A stretch of 64,000 nucleotides of DNA from Phenylobacterium sp. Lineage in GTDB: Bacteria > Pseudomonadota > Alphaproteobacteria > Caulobacterales > Caulobacteraceae. Every line of letters starts with the position of its first letter. Position 1 is the stretch's first letter. The position numbers and the translations under genes are program-made. The stretch spans positions 17,812 to 81,811 of the forward strand of contig NZ_JAUYAW010000009.1 of the NCBI RefSeq assembly GCF_030693405.1. The letters run 5' to 3'. This document shows positions 51,996 through 63,080 of the stretch, in pieces. The notes beneath the pieces were generated by a model, which was not told the DNA's origin, ran no database searches, and saw only the letters and a program-made list of their open reading frames with translations.

Positions 51996-52598
51996 ATGCC
52001 CAAGGCGGTTCTCTGGGATATCGGCAATGTCGTGGTCCGCTGGGATCCACGCACGCTCTATGCGAAGATTTTTCAGGAACCGGCCGAACTGGACCGGTTC
52101 CTTTCGCATGTCTGCACCATGGTCTGGCACGTGAACCACGACCTGGGCGTCACCTTCGCAGAAAACCGCAAAGGCCTGATCGAGCGCTTTCCCGAGTACG
52201 AGGCGGAGATCCGCGCCTGGGAGAGCCGGTGGTGGGAGATGTTCTCCGGAACCATCCCGCAGACCGAACAGGCCATCGAGGCCCTGCACGCGGCCGGCGT
52301 GCCGCAGTTTGGCCTGACCAACATGTCCCACGAGGTGTTCGACGGGGTCATCGCCATGAGCCCGGCCTTTGCGCGGCTGGAAGGCTATGTGGTTTCGGCC
52401 GAAGAAAAGCTGATCAAGCCTGACCCGCGCATCTACGCCATCGCCTGCGAGCGGTTCGGCCACGCGGCTGGCGACATCCTGTTCGTGGACGACAGCGCGG
52501 CCAATATCGCCGCGGCCCAGGCCTTTGGCCTGCAGACCCACCACTTCACCGACCCGGCCGCCCTTCGCCCGGCCCTTGAGGCCCACGGCCTACTCTGA
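51996..52598 (+). CDS. HAD-family phosphatase, YihX-like
   Basis: 200 aa. Motif I is [12 protein letters not shown] (nucleophile Asp in DxGNVxV, as in E. coli YihX), motif II is [11 protein letters not shown], motif III Lys lies in [14 protein letters not shown], and motif IV is [17 protein letters not shown]. The small helical cap between motifs I and II places it in HAD subclass I. YihX is a glucose-1-phosphatase; whether this relative shares the substrate is not known. It is 19 bp after rpmJ and possibly co-transcribed with it. Confidence 0.9.
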   Translation: MPKAVLWDIGNVVVRWDPRTLYAKIFQEPAELDRFLSHVCTMVWHVNHDLGVTFAENRKGLIERFPEYEAEIRAWESRWWEMFSGTIPQTEQAIEALHAAGVPQFGLTNMSHEVFDGVIAMSPAFARLEGYVVSAEEKLIKPDPRIYAIACERFGHAAGDILFVDDSAANIAAAQAFGLQTHHFTDPAALRPALEAHGLL

Positions 52599-52710
52599 GG
52601 ACCTGTGTCCTCCGGGCCCCAAACCGGCCTCTGACGGATTTCGTTCGGCGCGGATGCGCGGTAGGGTCCGCCGCTTCAAACCATCCCTCGACTCGGAAGA
52701 CGCGTTTCCC

Positions 52711-52977
52711 ATGGCTGACGACAGCGCCCACATCGACATCCTCAACACCACCGCTCAGGGGCAGCTGAAGAGCATCATCGAACGCATTGAACGCCTGGAG
52801 CTGGAAAAGTCCGAGATCGCCGAACAGATCAAGGAAGTCTTCGCCGAGGCCAAGGGCAACGGCTTCGACGTCAAGGTGCTGCGCAAGGTGGTCCGCCTGC
52901 GCAAACAGGACCGCGCCAAGCGGCAGGAGGAAGAGGCCATCCTCGACCTCTATCTCTCGGCGCTCGGAGAGATTTGA
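52711..52977 (+). CDS. gapR: Nucleoid-associated protein GapR (DUF2312)
   Basis: 88 aa from ATG 52711 ([21 protein letters not shown]); the track start lies in the upstream gene. Nearly the whole protein matches Caulobacter Gap[68 protein letters not shown]. The first 55 residues form a coiled coil and the basic C-terminal helices encircle overtwisted, AT-rich DNA. In Caulobacter GapR is needed for normal replication, transcription at highly expressed genes and cell division. Its stop overlaps the next start (TTGA). Confidence 0.95.
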   Translation: MADDSAHIDILNTTAQGQLKSIIERIERLELEKSEIAEQIKEVFAEAKGNGFDVKVLRKVVRLRKQDRAKRQEEEAILDLYLSALGEI

Positions 52978-53300
52978 AGCGCAAGGCTCCCCCAGATCCA
53001 AGGGCCCAGGCCAAGCGGGCCGCGCTGAACGCGCTCAAGCGCGCCCGGCGTGAGGCCGCGCGCACCGGCGTGGAGCTCTCCGAATGGGAGGGCGAATTCC
53101 TGGGTTCGGTGGAAGACCGGGTGAAGACCTACGGGCGGGCCTTCGGCGACCCTGAAAAGGGCGCGCCGGGCCAGGCGCTCTCAGCCCTGCAGCACCGCAA
53201 GCTCAAGGAAATCTCGGCCAAGGCCAAGGGCGAGAAAAAGCCCATGGTCAGGCGAGGCTTCGGCCGTAAGCCGCGTGATACTGAGGATTCAGAAGAGTAG
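52974..53300 (+). CDS. Small basic protein overlapping gapR (108 aa)
   Basis: It starts with TTG at 52974, overlapping the gapR stop by 4 bp, so it is probably translated by coupling. It is rich in Lys, Arg and Ala with acidic ends: [31 protein letters not shown], then [32 protein letters not shown] and [29 protein letters not shown]. The C-terminus is basic then acidic (DTEDSEE). I do not recognise a family by name. The composition suits nucleic-acid or ribosome binding, and the fixed link to gapR suggests a related role; both are inference. Confidence 0.8.
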   Translation: MKRKAPPDPRAQAKRAALNALKRARREAARTGVELSEWEGEFLGSVEDRVKTYGRAFGDPEKGAPGQALSALQHRKLKEISAKAKGEKKPMVRRGFGRKPRDTEDSEE

Positions 53301-53326
53301 GACGTCGGCGCGTCCTGCCCCCACGC

Positions 53327-53413
53327 CGTCATCCTGGGCCTTGTGCCCAGGATCCCTCGCGACGCTTGTGCCTGCCCCCGACAGGGATGCTCGGCACAAG
53401 GCCGAGCATGACG
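53327..53413. repeat. REP-like intergenic repeat with two inverted modules
   Basis: The interval opens CGTCATCCTGGGC and closes GAGCATGACG, so its ends are inverted. Inside are CCTGGGC-CTTGT-GCCCAGG and GCTCGGC-ACAAG-GCCGAGC, two perfect 7-bp hairpins. This style of repeat (CGTCATCCT...AGGATGACG) is common between genes in Alphaproteobacteria. A degenerate relative, CATCCTGGGCGCAGGACCCAGGA, occurs at about 57973-57995 between the PQQ dehydrogenase and rocD. Confidence 0.75.
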
Positions 53414-53438
53414 AGATCGGGGATTTCGAGGCCCCGTC

Positions 53439-54926
<1,488 letters not shown>

Positions 54927-55103
54927 TTGAAGACACCACCTGTACCGGACGCCCACCTCTCCGGGCGGGGCTCATTTGTCACGGATTGATACAGGTCGCC
55001 GGTAAAGGCGGGGTTTCGCAGACCTGAGTCAGGGGTTAACGGCCAAGGCTTGACCATGGGCCACCGCGGGTCCCTGATGAACCTCCCTGGGGAGGGACCG
55101 ATC

Positions 55104-55757
55104 ATGTTCGTGGGCCACTACGCCGCCGCCATCGCCGCCAAGGCGGTCGAGCCCCGCGGGCCGCTCTGGGCCTATGCGCTGGCGGCCCAGCTGGTGGATG
55201 TGGGCTGGGGCGCCCTGATCATCACCGGGGTGGAGCGATTCTCCGTCGATCCGGACCTGCCCGGCAGCGCCCTGGTGCTCGAGCACATGCCCTACACCCA
55301 TTCCCTGCCCGCCGCGGCCGCCTGGTCGGTGCTGGGCGCCCTCGCCGCGCGGCTCGTCCTGCGCCTGCCCTGGGCGGCGGCGGGGATGGTGGGGGCTGTG
55401 GTCTTCTCCCACTGGCTGCTGGATTTTCTGGTCCACCGTCCCGATCTCGCCCTGTGGTTCGGCGGGCCCAAGGTGGGCCTTGGCCTGTGGGACTATCCCG
55501 TGCCGGAACAGGCCGTCGAGATCGGCCTGATCGCCATGGCCGGCGCCGCCTGGGCCTGGAGCCGCGGCCGCCAGGGTCTGGGGCCTATCGCCGCCCCAGC
55601 GTTCATCGGCTTTCTCGTCGCCCTGCAGATCATCGCCATGCTGCTGCCGGCCGATGGAAACCCGGTGGGGACGGGCGTCTCGGCCATCGGCGCCTTCCTC
55701 GCCGTGACCCTGGCGGCCGCCTTCGCCGACCGGCCGGCCCGAAGGTCATCCCACTAA
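55104..55757 (+). CDS. Membrane protein of the YdjM/metal-dependent hydrolase-like family
   Basis: 217 aa from ATG 55104, with GGGGAGGG upstream. It has six or so hydrophobic segments. An N-terminal HYAAAIAAKAVEPRGPLW, a YTHSLPAAAAWSVLGAL His and FSHWLLDFLVHRPDLALWFGG with His/Asp residues resemble the YdjM-type membrane-bound metal-dependent hydrolase family. Active function has not been shown for most of this family. It precedes the PQQ dehydrogenase on the same strand by 81 bp and may or may not share its transcript. Confidence 0.72.
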   Translation: MFVGHYAAAIAAKAVEPRGPLWAYALAAQLVDVGWGALIITGVERFSVDPDLPGSALVLEHMPYTHSLPAAAAWSVLGALAARLVLRLPWAAAGMVGAVVFSHWLLDFLVHRPDLALWFGGPKVGLGLWDYPVPEQAVEIGLIAMAGAAWAWSRGRQGLGPIAAPAFIGFLVALQIIAMLLPADGNPVGTGVSAIGAFLAVTLAAAFADRPARRSSH

Positions 55758-55838
55758 GGCCAGGATTGCGAGACCGCCCGAGGGGGCCATACTGAATCTC
55801 AAAAGGCCGGACACACGGCCAGGCCGGGGAGGGCCGCC

Positions 55839-57950
55839 ATGAAACTCAAGTTCACCCTGATCGCGCTCGCCTGCGCCGGTCTGCTCAGCGCCTGCCAGGA
55901 GGGAGGCGGCCCCAAGGACGTGGATCAGGCCCGCCTGGAAGCCGCCGAGACCAACGCCGAATGGCTCTCCTATGGCCGCTCCTATTCCGAGCAGCGGTTC
56001 AGTCCGCTCACCCAGATCAACACCGAATCGGTTGGGGAGCTGGGCCTGGCCTGGTCCTACGAGTTCGACACCGACCGCGGCCAGGAGGCCACGCCGATCA
56101 TCAAGGATGGCGTGCTCTACACCACCACGGCCTGGTCCAAGGTCTATGCGTTTGACGCCGCCACCGGCGCGCTGAAATGGTCCTACGACCCCAAGGTGGC
56201 CGGCGAAAAGGCCTTCGACGCCTGCTGCGACGTGGTCAATCGCGGGGTCGCGGTCTGGGGCGGCAAGGTCTATGTGGGCGCCCTCGATGGCCGCCTGATC
56301 GCACTGGACGCCGACACCGGCGCAGAGGCCTGGTCGGTCCAGACCACCGACACCGCCAAGCCCTACACCATCACCGGGGCGCCCCGGGTGGTGAAAGGCA
56401 AGGTGCTGATCGGCAATGGCGGCGCGGAATACGGGGTGCGCGGCTATCTGTCGGCCTATGACGCCGAGACCGGCGCCCTGGTCTGGCGGTTCTTCACCGC
56501 CCCCAATCCTGATGGCCAGCCGGACGGCGCGGCGTCTGACGCCATCCTGGCGGAGAAGGCCGCGGGCACCTGGTTCGGCGAAGGCTGGAAGGCCACCGGC
56601 GGCGGCGCCACGGTCTGGGACTCCATGGCCTACGACCCCAAGCTCGACCTGCTCTATGTGGGCGTCGGCAACGGCACGCCCTGGAACCACGAGAAGCGGT
56701 CGGACGGGAAGGGCGACAACCTGTTTGTCTCCTCGATCCTGGCGCTCAAGCCCGACACCGGCCAGTACGTCTGGCACTACCAGACCACGCCTGGCGAGAG
56801 CTGGGACTATACGGCCACCCAGCACATCATCCTGTCGGACCTGACCATCGCGGGCCAGACCCGCCAGGTGCTGATGCAGGCGCCCAAGAACGGATTCTTC
56901 TATGTGCTGGACCGGGCCACGGGCGAGCTGATCTCGGCTGAGCCCTATGTGCCGATCACCTGGGCCACCGGCGTCGACAAGGCCACCGGCCGTCCGATCG
57001 AGGCGCCCGGCGCCCGCTATCGCGAGGCGCCCTCACTCCAGATCCCTGCGCCGTTTGGGGCCCACAACTGGCATCCCATGGCCTTCAACCCCCAGACGGG
57101 ACTCGTGTATATCCCGGCCCAGGTGGTGCCCTTCGCCTATGTGAATGACGCCAATTATCGCCATCAGCCCGGCGCCTGGAACGTCGGCACGGACTTCCTG
57201 GCCAACGCCCTGCCCGATGACGCCGCTCAGCTGGCGGGTCTGAAGGCCATGGTGAAGGGGCAGCTGATCGCCTGGGACCCGGTGGCCCAGAAGGCGCGCT
57301 GGACCGTCGAACATCCCTTCTTCTGGAACGCCGGCGTCCTGACCACGGCCGGCGGTCTCGTCTTCCAAGGGGCCGCCGAGGGGACCTTCTCGGCCTATGA
57401 CGCGGCCACCGGGACTAAGCTCTGGTCCTATGAGACGGTGAACGGGGTGATCGCCCCGCCCTCGACCTATGAGATCGACGGCGAGCAGTATGTGGCCCTG
57501 ATGGTCGGCTATGGCGGCGCCGGCGCCCTGTCCTCGCCAGCCCTTTTGCCCGACCGCTCGCGCCTGCCTGGCCGTCTGCTGGTCTTCAAGCTGGGGGGAA
57601 CCGCCACCGCGCCGGCCTATGATCTTCCCGAGGTCGAGCCGCTCGACCTCACGGGGGTGAGCTCCCGCGGGAACGCCCAGGCGGGCTTTGCGAGCTTCCA
57701 GCAGTATTGCCAGGTCTGCCATGGGGCCAACGCCTCGGGCCGCTACCTGCCGGACCTGAAACGCTCGCAGATGCTGCTGTCGGCGGAAAACTGGTCGTCG
57801 GTGGTCATCGACGGGGCCCTGGCGCCCCGCGGCATGGCCAGCTTCTCCCGCTTCCTGTCGCCCACCGAGGCCGAGAACATCCGCGCCTATGTGCTGGCCG
57901 AGGCTAGGAAGGGGCCGACCCCGTCCCCGGCTGTGGCTGGGGCGAAATAG
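55839..57950 (+). CDS. PQQ-dependent alcohol dehydrogenase with C-terminal haem c (quinohaemoprotein)
   Basis: 703 aa. A lipoprotein-type signal peptide ends LLSAC. The eight-bladed propeller starts EWLSYGRSYSEQRFSPLTQIN and repeats tryptophan-docking segments (DAATGALKWSYDP, DADTGAEAWSVQT). DACCDVVNRGVAV holds the vicinal Cys pair that covers PQQ, and WDYTATQ supplies the catalytic Asp. The C-terminal cytochrome domain has YCQVCHGANASG (CxxCH) and an axial Met in PRGMASFSRFLSP. It oxidises alcohols in the periplasm and gives electrons to the respiratory chain. PQQ synthesis genes are not in the window. Confidence 0.94.
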   Translation: MKLKFTLIALACAGLLSACQEGGGPKDVDQARLEAAETNAEWLSYGRSYSEQRFSPLTQINTESVGELGLAWSYEFDTDRGQEATPIIKDGVLYTTTAWSKVYAFDAATGALKWSYDPKVAGEKAFDACCDVVNRGVAVWGGKVYVGALDGRLIALDADTGAEAWSVQTTDTAKPYTITGAPRVVKGKVLIGNGGAEYGVRGYLSAYDAETGALVWRFFTAPNPDGQPDGAASDAILAEKAAGTWFGEGWKATGGGATVWDSMAYDPKLDLLYVGVGNGTPWNHEKRSDGKGDNLFVSSILALKPDTGQYVWHYQTTPGESWDYTATQHIILSDLTIAGQTRQVLMQAPKNGFFYVLDRATGELISAEPYVPITWATGVDKATGRPIEAPGARYREAPSLQIPAPFGAHNWHPMAFNPQTGLVYIPAQVVPFAYVNDANYRHQPGAWNVGTDFLANALPDDAAQLAGLKAMVKGQLIAWDPVAQKARWTVEHPFFWNAGVLTTAGGLVFQGAAEGTFSAYDAATGTKLWSYETVNGVIAPPSTYEIDGEQYVALMVGYGGAGALSSPALLPDRSRLPGRLLVFKLGGTATAPAYDLPEVEPLDLTGVSSRGNAQAGFASFQQYCQVCHGANASGRYLPDLKRSQMLLSAENWSSVVIDGALAPRGMASFSRFLSPTEAENIRAYVLAEARKGPTPSPAVAGAK

Positions 57951-58010
57951 GGCGCGCGGCGAGGGGAACGGCCATCCTGGGCGCAGGACCCAGGAGCGCC
58001 TGACTAGCCG

Positions 58011-59252
58011 CTAGGTGGGGTCGCGCAGGGCCGCCTCGAACTGCTCAGCGATCCAGTCGGCCTGGGCCGGGGTCAGCACCAGGGGCGGGGCGATGCGGAT
58101 GGTGTGCTCGTGGGTCTCCTTGCACAGCAGGCCGCGCCGCTGGAGGTTCTCGCAGACCCGACGGGCGCCGCCGGCCTCGGCATGCAGCTCGACGGCCAGC
58201 ATCAGGCCCCGGCCGCGGACCTGCTTGATGGCGTCGTGGCGGATGGAGGCCAGGGACGCCTGCAGGCGGTCGCCAACGCGGGCGGCGTTGCCGATCATGT
58301 CTTCTTCCACCAGCACCCTAAGGGCGGCGCGGGCCACGGCGCAGGCGAGCGGATTGCCGCCGAAGGTGGAGCCGTGCTCGCCTGGCTTCAGCACCCCCAG
58401 CACCGCATCGTTCGAAAGCACGGCCGAGACCGGGTAGAAGCCGCCCGACAGCGCCTTGCCCACCAGGGTGAGGTCGGCCTCGATGCCTTCGTGCTCCTCG
58501 GCCAGCAGCCTGCCCGTGCGGCCGAGACCCGTCTGGATCTCGTCCAGGATCAGGATGACGTCATGGCGGGTGCAGAGCTCGCGGGCGGTCTTCAGATATC
58601 CGGCCGGCGGGATGATGACGCCCGCCTCGCCCTGGATCGGCTCGACCAGGACCGCGACGGTGTTGGGGGTAATGGCCGCTTCCAGAGCCGACGCATCGCC
58701 GAAGGGGACGACCTTGAAGCCCGGGGCGAAGGGGCCGAAGCCGCCGCGGGCCTGCTCATCGGTGGAGAAGCCGACAATGGCCAGGGTCCGGCCGTGGAAG
58801 TTCTCCGAGCAGACAATGATCTCGGCCTGGCCGGCCGGCACGCCCTTGACCTCATAACCCCACTTGCGGGCCACCTTCAGGGCGCTTTCCACGGCCTCGG
58901 CGCCGGAGTTCATCGGGAGGGCCCGGTGGGAGCCGGTCAGGGCGCAGATCTCCTCATAGAACAGGGCCAGCTGGTCGTTGCGAAAGGCGCGGCTGGTCAG
59001 GGTCAGCCTGCCGGCCTGCTCCGTCATGGCCGCCAGGATCTTCGGATGGCAATGGCCCTGATTGACCGCCGAATAGGCCGATAGCCCGTCCAGGTAGCGC
59101 TTGTCCTCCACATCCCAGACATAGACCCCCTCGCCGCGGCTCAGCACCACATCGAGCGGTTTGTAGTTGCGGGCCCCCAGCCGCGCCTCGGCGGCGATAT
59201 AGTCCTGCGGGGTCGACAGGGCGGGGCGATCGAGCACGGCGTGATCGGTCAT
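58011..59252 (-). CDS. rocD: Ornithine aminotransferase
   Basis: 413 aa from [23 protein letters not shown] (59252), with GAGG upstream. It is a class III PLP aminotransferase: [67 protein letters not shown] and the PLP lysine in [19 protein letters not shown], with [17 protein letters not shown]. These match ornithine delta-aminotransferase closely. It converts ornithine and 2-oxoglutarate to glutamate semialdehyde and glutamate. It starts 8 bp after the upstream amidinohydrolase-like gene, and both are divergent from an Lrp regulator. Confidence 0.93.
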   Translation of the reverse strand: MTDHAVLDRPALSTPQDYIAAEARLGARNYKPLDVVLSRGEGVYVWDVEDKRYLDGLSAYSAVNQGHCHPKILAAMTEQAGRLTLTSRAFRNDQLALFYEEICALTGSHRALPMNSGAEAVESALKVARKWGYEVKGVPAGQAEIIVCSENFHGRTLAIVGFSTDEQARGGFGPFAPGFKVVPFGDASALEAAITPNTVAVLVEPIQGEAGVIIPPAGYLKTARELCTRHDVILILDEIQTGLGRTGRLLAEEHEGIEADLTLVGKALSGGFYPVSAVLSNDAVLGVLKPGEHGSTFGGNPLACAVARAALRVLVEEDMIGNAARVGDRLQASLASIRHDAIKQVRGRGLMLAVELHAEAGGARRVCENLQRRGLLCKETHEHTIRIAPPLVLTPAQADWIAEQFEAALRDPT

Positions 59253-59260
59253 GGGAGGCC

Positions 59261-60136
59261 TCATTCAGCCGCCGCAAGCGCGGCTTGGGGGTGGGAGGTG
59301 AGATCCAGGCGCAGGGTCATGCAGAAGGCCGCCCCGCCGGACATGATGAAGGGGGAGAGATCGACCTCGACCAGGCGATAGCCCCGGGCCTCCAGGGCCG
59401 CCCGCAGGGTCGGCGGCGCCTTGGCCATGATCACGGTCTCGCCCAGGTTCACCGCATTGACGCAGAGCGCCTCGGCGGCGGCCTTGTCGGCCTCGATCAG
59501 CAGGTCGGGCGCCACTCGCTCGCGCAGGGTCTTCAGGGCCTGCTCGGTGAAGGCCGGCGGGTAGTAGAGGATGTGGCCGCCGTCCAGCGGACGCATGCAG
59601 GTGTCCAGGTGATAGAAGTGCGGGGTGGCTAGCTCCAGGGCCACCACCTCCTGGCCGAAGAAGTCCGCATGGGCCTCGAGGCCCGCCAGGGTCGAGCGCT
59701 GGCCATGGCCGCCCCAGAACCAGCCGCGGGCGCCATCCCACAGGGCGTCGCCGGCGCCTTCATGCACCACGCCAGGCGGCAGTTCGGCCACCTCGCGCAG
59801 TACGCCCCGGTCGCGCAGGGCCTGGAAGGCGGCCAGGAAGGGCGCCTCTTCGCCGCGGCGCTCAGGGTGGGCGAAGCGGGCCATCAGGGCGCGGCCGTCC
59901 AGGACGGTGGCGGCATTGGCGGGGAAGACCAGGTCTGGCAGGCCGGCCTCGGCGGGGATCATCTCCACCACCCCGCCGGCCGCCTCAATGGCGTGGCGCA
60001 GGGCGTCGGAACCCGCGGCGGCCCGGGCGCAGGCGTTGTCGTCGGCCCGCCAGAGGGCGGGGTCCATCCACGGGTTGATCTGGTAGCACACCTCGAAATG
60101 GGCCGGATCGGTCATCAGATAGTGCGGGGTCGCCAT
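59261..60136 (-). CDS. DDAH/amidinotransferase-superfamily hydrolase acting in arginine catabolism
   Basis: 291 aa with GGGAGG upstream of the ATG. Guanidino-group-modifying superfamily motifs are [50 protein letters not shown] (catalytic His) and [14 protein letters not shown] (catalytic Cys near the C-terminus). It is annotated in many genomes as dimethylarginine dimethylaminohydrolase-like. Because it precedes rocD by 8 bp, a reaction giving ornithine or citrulline from arginine is more likely than methylarginine breakdown; this is inference. The dihydrolase ArgZ is a related precedent. Confidence 0.85.
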   Translation of the reverse strand: MATPHYLMTDPAHFEVCYQINPWMDPALWRADDNACARAAAGSDALRHAIEAAGGVVEMIPAEAGLPDLVFPANAATVLDGRALMARFAHPERRGEEAPFLAAFQALRDRGVLREVAELPPGVVHEGAGDALWDGARGWFWGGHGQRSTLAGLEAHADFFGQEVVALELATPHFYHLDTCMRPLDGGHILYYPPAFTEQALKTLRERVAPDLLIEADKAAAEALCVNAVNLGETVIMAKAPPTLRAALEARGYRLVEVDLSPFIMSGGAAFCMTLRLDLTSHPQAALAAAE

Positions 60137-60264
60137 GCGCGCCTCCCTCGGAATGTCACGGTTGCATCCGAGGATGAGGCGCGGCGGTGATAGCGAAAAG
60201 GCGCAGGACTTGTAGGATGTGCGGATCGTTCTGCCGATATGGCGCCCTGGAGTGACGATCTGCC

Positions 60265-60687
60265 ATGGATGAAACCGACCGCCAGCTCCTGACCCTGCTG
60301 CGCGCCGACGCCCGCGCCTCGGTGGCGAGCCTGGCCGAGCGCCTGAAGGTCTCCCGCGGCACGGTGCAGAACCGGATCGACAGGATGCGCCAGCGCGGCG
60401 TGATCCAGGGCTTCACCGTGCGCACCCGCCCCGATGTGGAGGCCCAGCGAGTGCGGGCGGTCATGACCATCTCGGTGGAGGGCGAGGGCGGTCCGCGGGT
60501 GGTGCGCGCCCTTCAGGGCTTCGCCGAGGTGGTGGCGGTCCACACCACCAACGGCCGCTGGGACCTGGTGGCCGAGCTGGACACCGACAGCCTGGCCGCC
60601 TTCAGCGCGGCCCTGGACGAGATCCGTTGCATCCCCGGCATCGCCGCCACCGAGACCTCGATCCTGCTGGCGACGACCCGCCTGTAG
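60265..60687 (+). CDS. Lrp/AsnC-family transcriptional regulator
   Basis: 140 aa. It opens MDETDRQLLTLLRADARASVASLAERLKVSRGTVQNRIDRMRQRGVIQGFTV, the winged HTH. The C-terminal RAM domain follows (VRAVMTISVEGEGG, LQGFAEVVAVHTTNGRWDLVAELDT, EIRCIPGIAATETSILLAT). The RAM domain binds amino acids. It is divergent from the arginine/ornithine operon across 128 bp, the classic layout for a local activator responding to arginine or ornithine; that role is inferred. Confidence 0.93.
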   Translation: MDETDRQLLTLLRADARASVASLAERLKVSRGTVQNRIDRMRQRGVIQGFTVRTRPDVEAQRVRAVMTISVEGEGGPRVVRALQGFAEVVAVHTTNGRWDLVAELDTDSLAAFSAALDEIRCIPGIAATETSILLATTRL

Positions 60688-60742
60688 ATTCTTGGACCAA
60701 GGGGAGGTGGCGGCCGGCGCTTGGCGTGCTTAGATCGCCCCC

Positions 60743-62533
60743 ATGAACGCACCGCTCAAGACCGACACCCTGCCCGAATGGCGCCTGGATGACCTCTATG
60801 CCGGTCGCGACGACCCGCAGATCGAGGCCGACCTGGACAAGGCGCGCAAGGCCGCCGCCGAGCTCCTGACCTATCAGGGCAAGCTGGTGGCCGCCCGTGG
60901 CGAGCCCGAAACCCTGGGCCGGCGGCTCGACGAAACCATCGCCCTCTACGAGGTGGGAACCAACGCCCTCTATGGCGTCGGCGCCTATGCCTCCCTGTCG
61001 TCGAGCACGGCGCGGGACAATCCGGCCTGGGCCAAGTTCGAGGGCGACTTCCGCACCAAGGCCGCGGTGATCGGCGCCGAGACCCTGTTTTTCACCCTGG
61101 AGATCAACCAGCTGGACGAGGCCGAGCTGGACGCGGCCCTGACCGCCCATGCCCCGGCTAGGCGCTGGCTGCCCTGGCTGCGGCGGGTGCGCCTCTCGCG
61201 ACCCCACGAGCTAAGCGCCGAGCTTGAGCGCCTTATGATCGACCGGGGGCCAGGGGTGGCCAACTGGGTGCGCCTCTATGACGAGACGCTCGCCAAGCTG
61301 ACCGCCAAGGTCGGCTCCGAAACCCTGACCCTGCCCGAAACGCTCAACCGGCTGTCAGATCCGGATGGCGCGCGCCGCAAACAGGCCGCCCAGGGGCTGG
61401 CCAAGGCGCTGGAGGCGCGGACCTCGACGCTGGCGCTGTGCCTCAACACCCTGGCCTACGAAAAGCAGGTGGACGACCGCTGGCGGAAATATCCGAGCCC
61501 CGCGGCCTCCCGCCACCTGGCCAACGAGGTGGACGCCGACGCCGTCGAGGCCCTGGTGGAGGCCGTGACCGAAGCCTATCCCGCCGTCAGCCATCGCTAT
61601 TACGCCCTGAAAGCCAAGGTCATGGGCCGCAAGAGCCTGGACTACTGGGACCGCAACGCCCCCCTCGACGCCGCGGCGCCCCGGACCTACAGCTGGCCCC
61701 AGGCCCAGGAGATGGTGCTGGAGTCCTTCTCCGCGCTCGCGCCCCGGTTCGCCGACACCGCCCAGACCTTCTTCACCCAGCCCTGGATCGACGCCCGCCC
61801 GCGGGCCGGCAAGCAGTCGGGCGCCTATTCCCATCCGGTCAGCGCCGACCGGCACCCCTATGTGTTCATGAACTATATGGGCGAGCGCCGAGACGTGCTG
61901 ACGCTCGCCCATGAGCTGGGTCACGCGGTTCACCAGACCCTGTGCGCGCCGCTCGGCACCCTGCTGGCCGACACGCCGCTGACGCTGGCCGAGACCGCCT
62001 CGATCTTTGGCGAAGGCCTGGTCTTCGAGCGCCTGATGGCCGGCGCCACCGACGCCGAGCGCCGCGGCCTGCTGGCCGGCAAGATCGAGGACGGGCTGAA
62101 CACGGTGGTCCGCCAGATCGCCTTCCACAAGTTCGAGACCGCCTTCCACGCCGCCCGCCAGCAGGGCGAGGTCTCCGCCGAGGAGATTTCGGCCATCTGG
62201 ATGGCGGTGATGGGCGAGAGCCTGGGGCCGGCCATCAAGCTGAACGCCGGCTATGAGCACTACTGGGCCTATGTCAGCCACTTCGCCCACGCCCCCTTCT
62301 ATGTCTACGCCTACGCGTTCGGCGACCTGCTGGTGCGGGGCCTGATGGAGAAGCGCCGGGAAGATCCGGAGGGCTTTGCGCCGCTCTACGAGGACCTGCT
62401 TGCCGCCGGCGGCTCCAAGACCTACGTCGAGGCCCTCGCCCCCTTCGGCCTGAATCCGCGGGAAAAGGCCTTCTGGGCGGCGGGCATGACCCAGCTGGAA
62501 CGTCTGGTGGACGAGTTCGAGGCCCTGGTCTGA
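60743..62533 (+). CDS. pepF: Oligoendopeptidase F (M3 family)
   Basis: 596 aa, normal for the M3B PepF family. The N-terminal helical domain (EWRLDDLYAGRDDPQIEADLDKARK) is followed by the zinc site VLTLAHELGHAVHQ (HExxH at residues 390-394) and a downstream Glu in TLAETASIFGEGLVFE. A C-terminal block YEHYWAYVSHFAHAPFYVYAYAFGDLLV with Tyr and His residues binds substrate. It cleaves oligopeptides of about 7-17 residues in the cytoplasm. It stands alone after the Lrp gene. Confidence 0.96.
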   Translation: MNAPLKTDTLPEWRLDDLYAGRDDPQIEADLDKARKAAAELLTYQGKLVAARGEPETLGRRLDETIALYEVGTNALYGVGAYASLSSSTARDNPAWAKFEGDFRTKAAVIGAETLFFTLEINQLDEAELDAALTAHAPARRWLPWLRRVRLSRPHELSAELERLMIDRGPGVANWVRLYDETLAKLTAKVGSETLTLPETLNRLSDPDGARRKQAAQGLAKALEARTSTLALCLNTLAYEKQVDDRWRKYPSPAASRHLANEVDADAVEALVEAVTEAYPAVSHRYYALKAKVMGRKSLDYWDRNAPLDAAAPRTYSWPQAQEMVLESFSALAPRFADTAQTFFTQPWIDARPRAGKQSGAYSHPVSADRHPYVFMNYMGERRDVLTLAHELGHAVHQTLCAPLGTLLADTPLTLAETASIFGEGLVFERLMAGATDAERRGLLAGKIEDGLNTVVRQIAFHKFETAFHAARQQGEVSAEEISAIWMAVMGESLGPAIKLNAGYEHYWAYVSHFAHAPFYVYAYAFGDLLVRGLMEKRREDPEGFAPLYEDLLAAGGSKTYVEALAPFGLNPREKAFWAAGMTQLERLVDEFEALV

Positions 62534-62605
62534 TCCTGGGGTGGTGAAGGGGCGAATCTCGCCTCAAGCCTTGTCATTTTTCAAACGGGCGTTAGTCAGC
62601 AGGGC

Positions 62606-63076
62606 ATGTCCGATGATCTGACCCCCCTGCAGGCCGCCGTCGTTCCGGACGGCTATGTGATCAACCTCTGGCAGCGCGGCTTCGGCCGCACGGTCGGCCC
62701 CTTCTACTCCAAGCGGGACGAGGCCAATAACGAGATCATGGCCTTTCGCGTGGAGGAGCATCACGCCAACGGCATGAACAATTGCCACGGCGGCATGCTG
62801 ATGAGTTTCGCCGACATGGCCTGGGGCCGGGTGATCTCCAACCAGCGCGAGATCGGCTGGGTGACAGTGCGCCTGACCACCGACTTCCTCTCCGGCGCCC
62901 AGATGGGCGACTGGGTCGAGGGCGGCAGCGAGATCGTCTCCGAGCAGGACGACATCTTCACCGTGCGGGGCAAGATCTGGTGCGGCGAGCGGCTGCTGAT
63001 GACCGGCTCCGGCGTCTTCAAGGGCCTGCGCAACATCAAGCGGACGCCGGGCGATCGCCAGGCGCGGCAGGCCTGA
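62606..63076 (+). CDS. PaaI-like hot-dog-fold thioesterase
   Basis: 156 aa. The hot-dog helix motif is [19 protein letters not shown], in which HGGxxxxxxD is the PaaI thioesterase signature, followed by [27 protein letters not shown] and the strand-rich C-terminus [24 protein letters not shown]. It probably hydrolyses an acyl- or aryl-CoA. It is followed 4 bp later by an alpha/beta hydrolase gene, so the pair is likely co-transcribed. Confidence 0.9.
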   Translation: MSDDLTPLQAAVVPDGYVINLWQRGFGRTVGPFYSKRDEANNEIMAFRVEEHHANGMNNCHGGMLMSFADMAWGRVISNQREIGWVTVRLTTDFLSGAQMGDWVEGGSEIVSEQDDIFTVRGKIWCGERLLMTGSGVFKGLRNIKRTPGDRQARQA

Positions 63077-63080
63077 ACCC

